From Thiodiazotropha sp040507225 (lineage in GTDB: Bacteria; Pseudomonadota; Gammaproteobacteria; Chromatiales; Chromatiaceae), in NCBI GenBank assembly GCA_040507225.1, contig JBEVVG010000002.1, positions 868,001 through 932,000 on the forward strand: a stretch of 64,000 nucleotides of DNA, given 5' to 3'. The notes under the pieces are model-generated. The model searched no databases and was not told the DNA's origin. It worked only from the letters and a program-made list of their open reading frames with translations. Of this stretch, positions 24,891-34,078 are shown in pieces. Position numbers and translations under genes: made by a program. How positions within the stretch are numbered: position 1 is the stretch's first letter; every line of letters begins with the position of its first letter.

Positions 24891-25877
24891 TCAGCGTGCG
24901 GATGCCGCCATGTTTTCAGCCACCGTTACCGCATAGACCAGGCTGCCCAGCTCGATCTGGCCAGTGCCGGCCAGGGGCAGAGCGGTACCATGATCCACGG
25001 ATGTGCGAATAATCGGCAATCCCAGGGTGACATTCACCGCACGGCCAAATCCGAGATGTTTCAATACCGGCAGGCCCTGGTCGTGATACATGGCCAGTAC
25101 CGCGTCAGCCTGCTGCAGGTGCACGGGGGTGAACAGTGTGTCCGCGGGCAAGGGGCCGATCAGCTGCATACCCTGGCTGTTGAGGTCCGCCAGAACGGGC
25201 TCGATGATTTCAATCTCTTCCCGACCCAGATGACCCTGCTCGCCGGCATGGGGATTCAGGCCACAGACGAGAATTCGCGGCTGCTTCAGTGCGAAACGCC
25301 GTTGCAGATCCTGGTGCAGAATCGTCGCCACCTGACGCAGACGTTCGGCGGTGATCGCATGGCTGACTTCCCGCAGTGGCAGGTGGGTGGTGACCAGGGC
25401 AACCCGCAGATCCGGAGTGGCCAGCATCATCACCGGGTGGGCGTTGCCGCAGAGTTCCGAGAGGAACTCCGTGTGACCGGTGAATGGCAGCCCGGCCTCA
25501 TTGATGATGCCCTTGTGTACCGGGCCGGTCACCAGCCCTTCGAACTGACCTGACAGGCAACCTTCGGTCGCCAGGCGCAGAGTATCCAGAACATAGGCGG
25601 CATTTGCGGGATCGAGTGTTCCACATTGGATTTCTGCGCGGCGTTGAACGGGCAGTACACGCAGTTCCCCGGGCGACAGGGCGGAGGGAGGGCTTGATGG
25701 CTCGAAGGGGTGGATCTTGAGGTCCAGACCAAGCCGCGCAGCACGCTGCAGCAAAAGCTCGGGATCGGCTATCGCGATGATATCGGTAGTCGGGTGAGTT
25801 CTCTGTGCGAGCATCACGCACAGATCCGGCCCGATACCGGCCGGTTCTCCCGGGGTGAGTGCGAGTCGACTGATCAA
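24891..25877 (-). CDS. pdxA: 4-hydroxythreonine-4-phosphate dehydrogenase PdxA
   Basis: PdxA oxidises 4-phosphohydroxy-L-threonine in the DXP-dependent pyridoxal phosphate pathway. 328 aa, normal length. Motifs: ALTPGEPAGIGPDL at the N-terminus, TGHTEFL, the metal-binding histidines in LNPHAGEQGHLG, and MYHDQGLPVLKHLGFG. The start is TTG at 25877 overlapping the surA stop as TTGA. Third gene of lptD-surA-pdxA. The rsmA-apaGH genes that often follow pdxA are not here; apaGH is at 58-59 kb. Confidence 0.95.
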   Translation of the reverse strand: MISRLALTPGEPAGIGPDLCVMLAQRTHPTTDIIAIADPELLLQRAARLGLDLKIHPFEPSSPPSALSPGELRVLPVQRRAEIQCGTLDPANAAYVLDTLRLATEGCLSGQFEGLVTGPVHKGIINEAGLPFTGHTEFLSELCGNAHPVMMLATPDLRVALVTTHLPLREVSHAITAERLRQVATILHQDLQRRFALKQPRILVCGLNPHAGEQGHLGREEIEIIEPVLADLNSQGMQLIGPLPADTLFTPVHLQQADAVLAMYHDQGLPVLKHLGFGRAVNVTLGLPIIRTSVDHGTALPLAGTGQIELGSLVYAVTVAENMAASAR

Positions 25878-27196
25878 GGCGTGTCTGATTCCTCGAGCAG
25901 TACTTCCACGTAGGCTTCATCCCGCAGCTGGCGCAGCCACAGTTCGATGGCCTCGTCGGACTTCTGCTTCTGAATCTCCTGGCGCGCCTTGTTCTTCAAT
26001 ACCGCCTCGGTGTTATCGTGCTGGCGTCGCTCCAGGGGCTGCACCAGATGCCAGCCGAACTGGGTCTTGAAGGGGTGGCTGATCTCATTCAGCGCCAGGG
26101 CATTCATCTGTTCCTCGAAAGCCGGCACCAGGTCGCCGGGGCTGGTCCATCCCAGGTCACCGCCCTTGATCGCGGAGGCCTTGTCGTCGGAATGGGAACG
26201 CGCCAGGGTTTCGAAGGATTCCCCGTTAACGATGCGCTCCCTGAGGGTCTCCAGGCGTTGACGCGCCTCGTTGTCGGAAACGATTTCGTTGGTGTTGATC
26301 AGAATGTGCCGGGCATGGGTCTGATTGATGATCAGCTTGTTGCCGCCTTCGACCTCGGTCAGCTTGACGATGTGATAGCCCGAAGCGTTGCGAATCGGGT
26401 CGCTGATGTCGCCGGGCTCCATCTCATCGACCACGCTGGTAAACAGGCTGGGGATGCGGGAGGTCTCGATCCAACCCAGGTCACCGCCTTCGAGGGCCTG
26501 GCGTCCGTCCGAGTAGCGGATCGCGAGTTCTGCAAAGTCGGCCCCCTCCTGAAGTTGCTGATGAATCTCTTCAGCCTGTTTCCTGGCGGCCTGCACATCC
26601 TGGGGGGATGCGCCCTCCGGTGTGGCGATCAGGATATGCGTCAGGTGTACCGCGGAGCGTTGCCGGCTGGTGCCCAGTTCCCGGGCAAGAAAGTTTTTGA
26701 TGTCCTGCTCGGTTACGACGATCCGGTTGATCACCTCTTTCTGCTTCAGCCGGTTGATCAGGATGTCTTCGCGCAGCTGTTCGCGAAACAGCGGAAAGCT
26801 GATGCCGTCCGCCTCCAGGGTTTCACGCAGCTGCAGCAGGGTGATGTTGTTGGTTTCCGCGATGTTGGAGATGGCCTTGGTCACGGTGGCATCATCCACG
26901 GAAATCCCGAGTCGCTGGGCGGCCTGGAGTTGCAGCCGGGTGGAGATCATGCGCTCCAGGATCTGCTCGCGAATGATTTCCATCGGCGGCAGGTTGGTCT
27001 GCTTCTGTGTGAGCTGGGCCAGCATCTCCCGGGTCTTGGTGTCGAGTTCGGTCTTGGTGATGACATCGTCGTTGACGATGGCGACGATATTGTCCAGCTC
27101 CTGGACCGCCGCCTGCGGCGGCGACACGCCCGGCAACAGGATCAGCAACAGCAGAATCAGCTGCCGTGGGTAAGACAGGGTTGTGAATTCAGACAT
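25874..27196 (-). CDS. surA: Periplasmic chaperone and peptidyl-prolyl isomerase SurA
   Basis: SurA escorts outer-membrane proteins, including LptD and porins, through the periplasm to the BAM complex. 440 aa. A signal peptide covers about residues 1-30. The N-terminal chaperone domain (about 31-170) is followed by two parvulin domains starting at HLTHILIATPEG and HARHILINTNE. The C-terminal helix closes the chaperone module. Its ATG overlaps the lptD stop (TGATG), and its stop overlaps the pdxA start, so the three genes form a tightly coupled operon. Confidence 0.95.
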   Translation of the reverse strand: MSEFTTLSYPRQLILLLLILLPGVSPPQAAVQELDNIVAIVNDDVITKTELDTKTREMLAQLTQKQTNLPPMEIIREQILERMISTRLQLQAAQRLGISVDDATVTKAISNIAETNNITLLQLRETLEADGISFPLFREQLREDILINRLKQKEVINRIVVTEQDIKNFLARELGTSRQRSAVHLTHILIATPEGASPQDVQAARKQAEEIHQQLQEGADFAELAIRYSDGRQALEGGDLGWIETSRIPSLFTSVVDEMEPGDISDPIRNASGYHIVKLTEVEGGNKLIINQTHARHILINTNEIVSDNEARQRLETLRERIVNGESFETLARSHSDDKASAIKGGDLGWTSPGDLVPAFEEQMNALALNEISHPFKTQFGWHLVQPLERRQHDNTEAVLKNKARQEIQKQKSDEAIELWLRQLRDEAYVEVLLEESDTP

Positions 27197-29430
27197 CAGT
27201 CACGCTCGTTTGTGTAGCCATAGATGGCTTCCTGCAGTTCGTCGTCGGCAGCCTGTCCGAGGGCGCCAAGCCCCCGCAGTTCCAGCTGTACCATGAAACG
27301 GGTATCCTCCGGTTCGTCCTTGTCCTCGTCGGCTACGTACCGCTGGTAGAAGCTGCGCAGTTTCCAGCAGCAGCGCCCACCGTATTCGAAACCGATTATT
27401 CTATTCATATTCCTTTCATAAAGGTACGAATGTTTCCATTTGCCGAACAGACTGACCTGTTGGCCGAGGGATTTGAAGAACGAGATGTCCAGGTCCTTGA
27501 TCGTGTCACGGTCGAAATTGTAATCAACATTGAACAGGTCGTGCTGCGTGGAATGGTAACGCAGGGTGAATCGGCCCTTGTCGACCTTGCCCTCTTCCCG
27601 GTGGGGGTTATGGCGCAGGTTCAGGCTGCTGCGCCATGATTGTCCGAGGCGGGCGGATACTTCCGCCACCACCGCCGAGGAGGGGTCGTCTTCGGTCGAG
27701 CCGGTCAACTGGACCTCCCGGTCGTCGGCGTAGTAGATCTGACCGATACTCGCGCGTAATCGTTCCATGCCGTTGTTCGCCTGCAACCAGCGGGTGGTCA
27801 GACCAAAGGCGAGTTGATTCGCATCACCGAAACGGTCACTGCCGGTGAAACGGTTCTCGCGGAACAGATTGGCGAACTTGAAGTCAAGGTCTGCGGTATC
27901 GAAATCAGGTATTGCGGATTGGTCGTCATAATCCGCGTACAGGTAGTAGAGACGCGGTTCCAGGGTCTGATAGGCGCTTGTTCCAAACCAGTCCGTTTCG
28001 CGTTCGAAGACCAGTCCGCTGTCGAGGCTGAAGGCGGGCACGAAATAGTCCGGGGCAGTCTGCTCCTCGCGATCCAGGCGATAGCCGGCATAGTTGAGGC
28101 TGAGTCGGGGTACCAGGTGACCCCAGCTGCGGCGCATCGGCAGTTCCGCACTGGGACGCAGGATCAGACGTTCGCCGTTGGTCAGGGTGTCGTGCCTGAA
28201 ATCGGTATATTCGCCGATGAAATCAAACGCGAGCCCAAAGGGTCGGGAACGGCTGGTTCCCCGGGTATAGAGTTGCGGGATGCGCCGGTAGGGCCATTTA
28301 CCCGGGCTGAGGGTCTCGTCCACGGTCTGGAAGCTTTGCACCCGGCCCAGCATCAACCAGCCTCCCTGACGGTAGCGGACCTCGCCGACCCGTTCCAGGT
28401 TGCGGGTGCTGGTCATGGCGATGTTGGTGCCGAAGTCGTCCAGGTAGTCGTTGTCACTGACCGAATCGGTTTCGATGCGGGTGGTCAAGCCGGGGGTGGG
28501 GCGGCTGACATGGTAGAAATGCAATGCACGCCGATCGCTGCCCCGGGCGGGATCCTCGACCCGGTCATTCTGCAGGATCTCACCGCTGATCTCAGCCCGT
28601 TGCCAGTCTCCCAGGTAGCGTAATTCGCCCCCCATCATCAATCCCCGTTTGCTCATCCAGCGGGGCGTCAGGGTGGCATCGTAGTTCGGCGCCAGGTTCA
28701 GATAGTAGGGTGTGCGGATATCCGTGCCGAGTCGGTTGGAGGAGCCGGCGGAGGGTATCAGGAATCCGGTTTTACGCCGATCATCCACAGGGAAGGTGAA
28801 ATAGGGCAGGTAAAGGACCGGCACCCCGCCGAGATGCAGGCGGGCATGGGTGGCGCTTCCCCAACCCTCTTCCCGGTCGATTTCCAGTTCCGAGGCGAGC
28901 AGCCGCCAGTCGTTCTTTCCGGGTGCGCAGGTGGTGAAACTGGCATCCTGGTAGGTGCTGCGGTAGCGGTCATCCAGGTCGATGCGCTGTGCCTCGCCCC
29001 GGGCCAGGCGGTCGGTCAGGCGAAATTCGGTGTCGAGCAGCCAGCCCTGGCCGCTGTCCAGCTCCAGGTAGCCCTGGCTGGCGCCAATCCGCAGCCCAGG
29101 CTGCTGGATGAACAGGTCGCCAAACAACTGCGCAGCGCGGGTATCGGCCCGGTAGCTGACCCGGTCGGCCTCGGCGTAGCCGTCATAGTGCCAGAGCTGG
29201 ACGGATCCCACGAGATCGGTTTGCGATTCGAGTTGGTCGTAGTCCATATGGTCGGCGGACATCTGCACCGGTTCGTCAGGGTTCGGCGCCGGGGGTGGCT
29301 CGGGTACGGATTGCGAGGCGTCGGGCTGGCAGGCGTTCCACACCAGGCCCTGGTCCACCCGGGAGGGTTCATCCGCAAGCAGGATCATCGGAATCAACAG
29401 CAGCGGTGACAGTAATCGCAGCAAGGGCAT
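27196..29430 (-). CDS. lptD: LPS-assembly protein LptD
   Basis: The outer-membrane beta-barrel that, with LptE, inserts lipopolysaccharide into the outer leaflet. 744 aa from ATG 29430 (a TTG at 29433 adds one residue). Signal peptide to about residue 19; periplasmic OstA/jellyroll domain with VQMSADHMDYDQ, ASFTTCAPGKNDWRL and VLYLPYFTFPVDDRRKTGF; then the large barrel. The disulfide cysteines are conserved: C34 in WNAC, the Cys of TTCAPG, and the adjacent pair in GGRCCWKL near the C-terminus. First gene of lptD-surA-pdxA. Confidence 0.95.
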   Translation of the reverse strand: MPLLRLLSPLLLIPMILLADEPSRVDQGLVWNACQPDASQSVPEPPPAPNPDEPVQMSADHMDYDQLESQTDLVGSVQLWHYDGYAEADRVSYRADTRAAQLFGDLFIQQPGLRIGASQGYLELDSGQGWLLDTEFRLTDRLARGEAQRIDLDDRYRSTYQDASFTTCAPGKNDWRLLASELEIDREEGWGSATHARLHLGGVPVLYLPYFTFPVDDRRKTGFLIPSAGSSNRLGTDIRTPYYLNLAPNYDATLTPRWMSKRGLMMGGELRYLGDWQRAEISGEILQNDRVEDPARGSDRRALHFYHVSRPTPGLTTRIETDSVSDNDYLDDFGTNIAMTSTRNLERVGEVRYRQGGWLMLGRVQSFQTVDETLSPGKWPYRRIPQLYTRGTSRSRPFGLAFDFIGEYTDFRHDTLTNGERLILRPSAELPMRRSWGHLVPRLSLNYAGYRLDREEQTAPDYFVPAFSLDSGLVFERETDWFGTSAYQTLEPRLYYLYADYDDQSAIPDFDTADLDFKFANLFRENRFTGSDRFGDANQLAFGLTTRWLQANNGMERLRASIGQIYYADDREVQLTGSTEDDPSSAVVAEVSARLGQSWRSSLNLRHNPHREEGKVDKGRFTLRYHSTQHDLFNVDYNFDRDTIKDLDISFFKSLGQQVSLFGKWKHSYLYERNMNRIIGFEYGGRCCWKLRSFYQRYVADEDKDEPEDTRFMVQLELRGLGALGQAADDELQEAIYGYTNERD

Positions 29431-29763
29431 CAAGGGTGTCGTGGTTGATCAGGGCTGTGCAGAATATTCATCAGTGAGCGATCCATGTGGCCGGCGCATC
29501 AGCCCGGGTCGTTCATCCTGGTGACACGGGCGCGCAGGGAATCAGCCGGTCTCACCGAGTGTGGTGAGCGCCTACCCCCAACGGTGCTTGAGTTACCCGC
29601 GGGCACTTTTTTGTGCCGCCAGAGTCCCTGGGTAAGGCAGTACAGCGGCGGGCTGCGGATAGCCGCCGGTTGACAGTTCTTCGCGCAGGCGGGGGTAAAT
29701 TCGCATAGAATCACCCCAACTTCAAATTCTAAGGTTATTCGGAAAACGGTCTTGAGTAGTGTG
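29431..29763. other. Divergent promoter region lptD / RND operon
   Basis: About 330 bp without a gene, expected to hold promoters for lptD (leftward) and the efflux operon (rightward). TTGACA at 29670-29675 has no matching -10 at 16-18 bp. I see no palindrome strong enough to call an operator. Confidence 0.4.
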
Positions 29764-30936
29764 ATGCGACGATTCTGGCTGAGTCTGGCGATTGCGCTGG
29801 GCAGTCTGCTGCTGGTGGTCTTGCTGGTGGTTACCCGCCCGGAAGCCAACACCGAGGTTAAACCGCCGCCGATTCCCCGGGTGGAGGTTACCCGGGTGAG
29901 CGTGCGCGATATTTTGCCTGAAGTGGAGGTCACCGGTGTCCTGCGTCCCTGGCAAAGCGCGCGCCTGCGCTTCGAGGTCGCCGGAGAGGTCCGGGCGCGC
30001 CATGTCGAGCCAGGTCAGCAGGTGAGCGCCGGTGAGATTCTCCTGGAGCTCGATGAGGCGGACTATGCGGATGCCTTGATCGAAACGAAATCCCAGTTCG
30101 ATGAGACCCGGGCGACCCTGAAGCGGGATCGTGCGCTGCTCGATCTGGCACGGGAGAACCGGCGCCTGGCGGAGCGTGAGTACCAGCGCCTGGAAAAGTT
30201 GGGAGAGGGTTCGCTGGCCTCCCAGTCGACCCGGGAAGGGGCGCGTCAGAAGCTGCTTGCGCTGCAAAGCGAGGAAGCCAGTCTCGAATTCAGCCTGGAG
30301 AGTAATCAGGCCCGGGTAGACCGTCAGCAGGCGGCGCTCAACCGGGCCGAGCGGAATCTGCGGCGAACCCGGCTGATTGCGCCATTCGCCGGTCTTATCA
30401 ACCAGGTACTGGTCGAAGTGGGTGATTACGTACCGCCGAATACCCAGGTCGTGGAACTGATTGACAGCCAGAGCCTGGAACTTCAGGTGTCGGTCAGCGG
30501 GGACGTGGCCGCGGCCCTGTCCCTGGGTCAGGCACTGGATGTGCGGGTGGATGAGCGTCCGGTGTCCGGGCGCCTGGTAGCGCTGCAGATCGATCCGGAT
30601 CCCCAGACCCACACCCACCCCATGCGGGTTCGTATCGAGGGCGAGGGGTTGCTGCCCGGGCAGTTGGGGCGGGTGGGCGTGCCGTTGCGACCCCGCAGCG
30701 GAGCCCGGGTGGTGCCGGCCACCGCACTGTTGCAGGAGGACGGTTACCATTATGTATTCATCGTCGATCAGAACCGTCTGCAACGCCGCAGGGTGACACC
30801 CGGTATTCGCCAGGGAGACTGGCAGGTGATCCGCAAAGGGGTGAACGAGGGGGAAACCCTGGTGGCCCGGGATGTGGACGTACTCAGCCCGGACCTGCAG
30901 GTCCAGATCGAAGGGGCGGTCCAGGCCGGTGATTGA
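29764..30936 (+). CDS. RND efflux periplasmic adaptor (membrane fusion protein)
   Basis: A 390-aa adaptor linking an inner-membrane RND pump to an outer-membrane channel. An N-terminal membrane anchor covers residues 4-24. The two halves of a lipoyl domain (RFEVAGEVRARHVEPGQQVSAGEILLELD and RTRLIAPFAGLINQVLVEVGDYV) flank an alpha-helical hairpin rich in Arg, Glu and Leu. A beta-barrel and a membrane-proximal domain follow (VVPATALLQEDGYHYVFIVDQNRLQRRRV). ATG 29764 is preferred over TTG 29752 and GTG 29761. It overlaps the pump gene by 8 bases. Confidence 0.92.
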   Translation: MRRFWLSLAIALGSLLLVVLLVVTRPEANTEVKPPPIPRVEVTRVSVRDILPEVEVTGVLRPWQSARLRFEVAGEVRARHVEPGQQVSAGEILLELDEADYADALIETKSQFDETRATLKRDRALLDLARENRRLAEREYQRLEKLGEGSLASQSTREGARQKLLALQSEEASLEFSLESNQARVDRQQAALNRAERNLRRTRLIAPFAGLINQVLVEVGDYVPPNTQVVELIDSQSLELQVSVSGDVAAALSLGQALDVRVDERPVSGRLVALQIDPDPQTHTHPMRVRIEGEGLLPGQLGRVGVPLRPRSGARVVPATALLQEDGYHYVFIVDQNRLQRRRVTPGIRQGDWQVIRKGVNEGETLVARDVDVLSPDLQVQIEGAVQAGD

Positions 30937-33900
30937 TTTTTCGATACGCAACCCCCTGCTGGTCAATCTTCTGCTGGTCATCGTGCTGATCGCCGGTGTG
31001 CTCTCCTGGTATGCGATGCCTCAGGAGATGTTCCCGGTGGTGGAGCAGGACAAGGTCAGTATCAAGACCCTGTTCGAAGGCGCTTCACCGGAGGAGATCG
31101 AGCGCCAGATCACCTTGCCGATCGAGCAGGAGATGGATGGCCTGTCGGATATCGATGTCATCAGTTCCACCAGCAATGAGGGACTCTCGAATATTCTCAT
31201 CGAACTGAAAAGCGGTGCGAACGTGGACGATTTCATGCGCAAGGTGCGCACTGCCCTGGACCAGGTTGATGATCTACCGGAAGAGGCGGAGGAGCCGGAG
31301 CTGTCCCGCCTGGAAACCCGCTTTCCGGTCATCTCGGTGAGTCTCTATGGTGAGATTGCCCGGGGTGAGCTCTACGAACTCGCCGAGCAGGTCAAGGATG
31401 AACTGATCACCCTGCCGGGCACCGCATCGGTGGGTATGGCCGGTGAACGGGAGTGGGAGATCTGGGTGGTGGTGGATCCCCAGGTGCTCTCTGCCAGAGG
31501 GGTTTCCCTGAATCAGATCATCAGCGCTCTGCGCAACAATCTCAGTGATCTGCCCGGTGGAACACTGAAATCATCCAATGGCGATATCCGCCTCAGGGGC
31601 ATGGGTGTGCCGCCGGACCCGGTGCGCATGGCGGGGATCGTGTTGCGGCGTGATGAGCAGGGCGGTCAATTACGTCTGGGAGAGCTGGCGGATGTGCAGC
31701 TGCGCTTCGAAGAGACGCAAACCCTGGGGCGCTTCAACGGTCAGCCTTCGGTGAACCTGACCCTCAACAAGACCAGTCAGGCCAGCACCATCGAAGTCGC
31801 ACGTCTGGTCAGGGAATATGTGGAGCAACGCCAGCAGAGTCTTCCCGCGGGAGTCAGGATGGGTCTGTTCAGCGATCTCTCGGTGTACGTGAAAAACCGT
31901 CTCGAAACGGTCAAGTCGTCCGGAATCGTTGGCCTGGTTCTGGTCCTGCTGTCGCTCTATTTTCTGCTCAACTTCCGTATCGCGCTGATCACCGCGATGG
32001 GTATTCCAGTCTCCTTCCTGGTTGCGATCGTGGTGCTGCACCTGCTGGGTTACAGCATCAATATGGTTTCCCTGTTCGCCTTTCTCATCGCCTTGGGACT
32101 GATCGTGGATGATGCGATCATCGTCAACGAAAACATCTACCGGCATCTGGAACTGGGCGAAAGCCCTGGCGATGCCGCGATTCTGGGCACCCGGGAGGTC
32201 TACTGGCCGGTGGTCGCGTCCACCGCCACCACCGTGGCCGCGTTCATGCCGATGTTCGCCATTGGCGGCACCATGGGCGCCTTCATTTCCGTGATCCCGG
32301 TGGTGGTCAGTGCCTCATTGCTGGGTTCCCTGCTGGAGGCGTTTGGGGTGTTGCCGTCACATGCCAAGGAACTGTTGCGTCCCGCCCAGGCGCGCAAACC
32401 AGGCCGCATCGATTGGTCGGCGTTGAATCGGGGCTATACCCGTTTTCTGCGCTTCTGTCTCGACTTTCGATACCCGGTTGCGCTTTTCAGCATCGGCATG
32501 CTTGCGGTCAGCATCGCCTTCGCCGCTACGCGAATTCCATTTCTGCTGTTCGGACATGTGGACGTGGGACAGTTTTTCGTCAATATCGAAGCGCCCAGCA
32601 CCTACAGTATCGAAGACGCATCGCGACTGGCCGACAAGCTCGAAGATACCCTGATGCAGAAACTGGGCGAGGACGAACTGGATACCCTGTTGACCAATGT
32701 GGGGGTGATGTTCATCGATTTTCATCGCATGAAGATGGGCAGCCGTTACATCCAGCTGATCGTCGATCTGAAGAAACAGAAACCCGAAGGATTCATCGAG
32801 CGCTGGGTTTCCCCCCTGGTGAGTCTGCAATTCTCCTGGGATGGCAGCCGGGAACGCTCCTCCAAGGTGATCATCGATCAGGTGCGTGAAGAGTTGCAGC
32901 GCATTCCCGGGATTCAGCGTCTGTCGATCCTGCGCGCCCAGGGTGGTCCCGCGGGTGCGGACGTGGAGATCGGAATCGCCGGTGACAACATGGCTGAGAT
33001 CAGTAACACGGCTGAGGAGATGCGACAGTTCATTCAGCAGATGCCCGGGGTTTCTGACGCGCGGCAGGACATGGATCCGGGCAAGCTGGAATACCGCTAC
33101 GAACTGAATGATCAGGGCCGGCGTCTGGGTTTGAATCAGGCGCAACTGGCCGATGCGGTACGTACCGGGTTCCTGGGTCTGAAGCTTGCGTATGTGAGTT
33201 GGAAAGACAAGCGCATTCCGGTTCGCCTGATCTACGACGACGCGTTGCGTCATGATGCGACCGCGCTGGCCAGGCTTCCTCTAACCCTGGACGACGGGCG
33301 CACCGTCTATCTCGGAGAGGTGGCCGATATCCATGAGGCCCGCGGCTACAATACCATCAGCCGGCGCAACCTGCATCGGCTGGCCACGGTGACTGCGGAG
33401 GTGGATGCCAATGTCACCACGCCGAATCAGGTGCTCGAGCAGGTCAAGCAGAAGTTCTCCACACTGCCGGATGGGCAAAAGATGTTGTTCCTCGGGGAAA
33501 AGAAGAAGGCCCAGGAATCCATGGTCGGGATGCAGCGGGCTGCAATCATTGCTCTCGCGATCATCTTCTTCATCCTTGCCGCGTTGTTCAAATCCCTGTT
33601 GGACCCGCTGGTGGTGATGTTCGCCATTCCCTTTGGCGCAATCGGTGTGATCGTCGGCCACTGGCTGTTTGGTTACCATTTACAGTTCCTTTCGCTGATC
33701 GGGTTCCTGGCATTGACCGGAATCGTGGTGAATGACTCGTTGATCCTGATCGATTTTGCCAAGCGTCTGCGTTCCGAGGGCTGGCAGCGCAAGGATGCGC
33801 TGGTGGAAGCCGGCCGGGTGCGTATCCGACCGATCCTTTTGACCAGCGCCACCACTTTTCTCGGTATCTCGCCGCTGATCTTTTTCGCTACGGGTCAGAC

Positions 33901-34054
33901 CGCGTTTCTCTCGCCCATGGCTGTAAGCCTGGGTTTTGGGTTACTCTTCGCCACGCTCCTGATTCTGCTGGCGCTGCCCAGTTTCTATCTGATCGCGGAT
34001 GATCTGCGTCACTGGGTTCTGACCCGTCGCAGCGGTCGCCCCGTTGAAGCCTGA
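30929..34054 (+). CDS. RND-family efflux transporter permease
   Basis: A 1041-aa inner-membrane pump of the AcrB/MdtB class with 12 membrane helices and two large periplasmic loops. The N-terminus MIDFSIRNPLLVNLLLVIVLIAGVLS and the TM4 aspartate pair in ALGLIVDDAIIVNENIY match the proton relay of HAE-type pumps. At the TM10 position where AcrB has K940, the sequence reads TGIVVNDSLILIDF, so the lysine is replaced. This is known in a subgroup of RND permeases of uncertain substrate. Start GTG 30929 overlaps the adaptor end. No outer-membrane TolC partner is nearby. Substrate unknown. Confidence 0.92.
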   Translation: MIDFSIRNPLLVNLLLVIVLIAGVLSWYAMPQEMFPVVEQDKVSIKTLFEGASPEEIERQITLPIEQEMDGLSDIDVISSTSNEGLSNILIELKSGANVDDFMRKVRTALDQVDDLPEEAEEPELSRLETRFPVISVSLYGEIARGELYELAEQVKDELITLPGTASVGMAGEREWEIWVVVDPQVLSARGVSLNQIISALRNNLSDLPGGTLKSSNGDIRLRGMGVPPDPVRMAGIVLRRDEQGGQLRLGELADVQLRFEETQTLGRFNGQPSVNLTLNKTSQASTIEVARLVREYVEQRQQSLPAGVRMGLFSDLSVYVKNRLETVKSSGIVGLVLVLLSLYFLLNFRIALITAMGIPVSFLVAIVVLHLLGYSINMVSLFAFLIALGLIVDDAIIVNENIYRHLELGESPGDAAILGTREVYWPVVASTATTVAAFMPMFAIGGTMGAFISVIPVVVSASLLGSLLEAFGVLPSHAKELLRPAQARKPGRIDWSALNRGYTRFLRFCLDFRYPVALFSIGMLAVSIAFAATRIPFLLFGHVDVGQFFVNIEAPSTYSIEDASRLADKLEDTLMQKLGEDELDTLLTNVGVMFIDFHRMKMGSRYIQLIVDLKKQKPEGFIERWVSPLVSLQFSWDGSRERSSKVIIDQVREELQRIPGIQRLSILRAQGGPAGADVEIGIAGDNMAEISNTAEEMRQFIQQMPGVSDARQDMDPGKLEYRYELNDQGRRLGLNQAQLADAVRTGFLGLKLAYVSWKDKRIPVRLIYDDALRHDATALARLPLTLDDGRTVYLGEVADIHEARGYNTISRRNLHRLATVTAEVDANVTTPNQVLEQVKQKFSTLPDGQKMLFLGEKKKAQESMVGMQRAAIIALAIIFFILAALFKSLLDPLVVMFAIPFGAIGVIVGHWLFGYHLQFLSLIGFLALTGIVVNDSLILIDFAKRLRSEGWQRKDALVEAGRVRIRPILLTSATTFLGISPLIFFATGQTAFLSPMAVSLGFGLLFATLLILLALPSFYLIADDLRHWVLTRRSGRPVEA

Positions 34055-34078
34055 CAACAGGCCCAGGAAAGTAACCTA

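Noticed and set aside
29670..29701. TTGACA as promoter of the efflux operon
   Set aside because: The nearest -10-like hexamer is 20 bp away or more, outside normal spacing.
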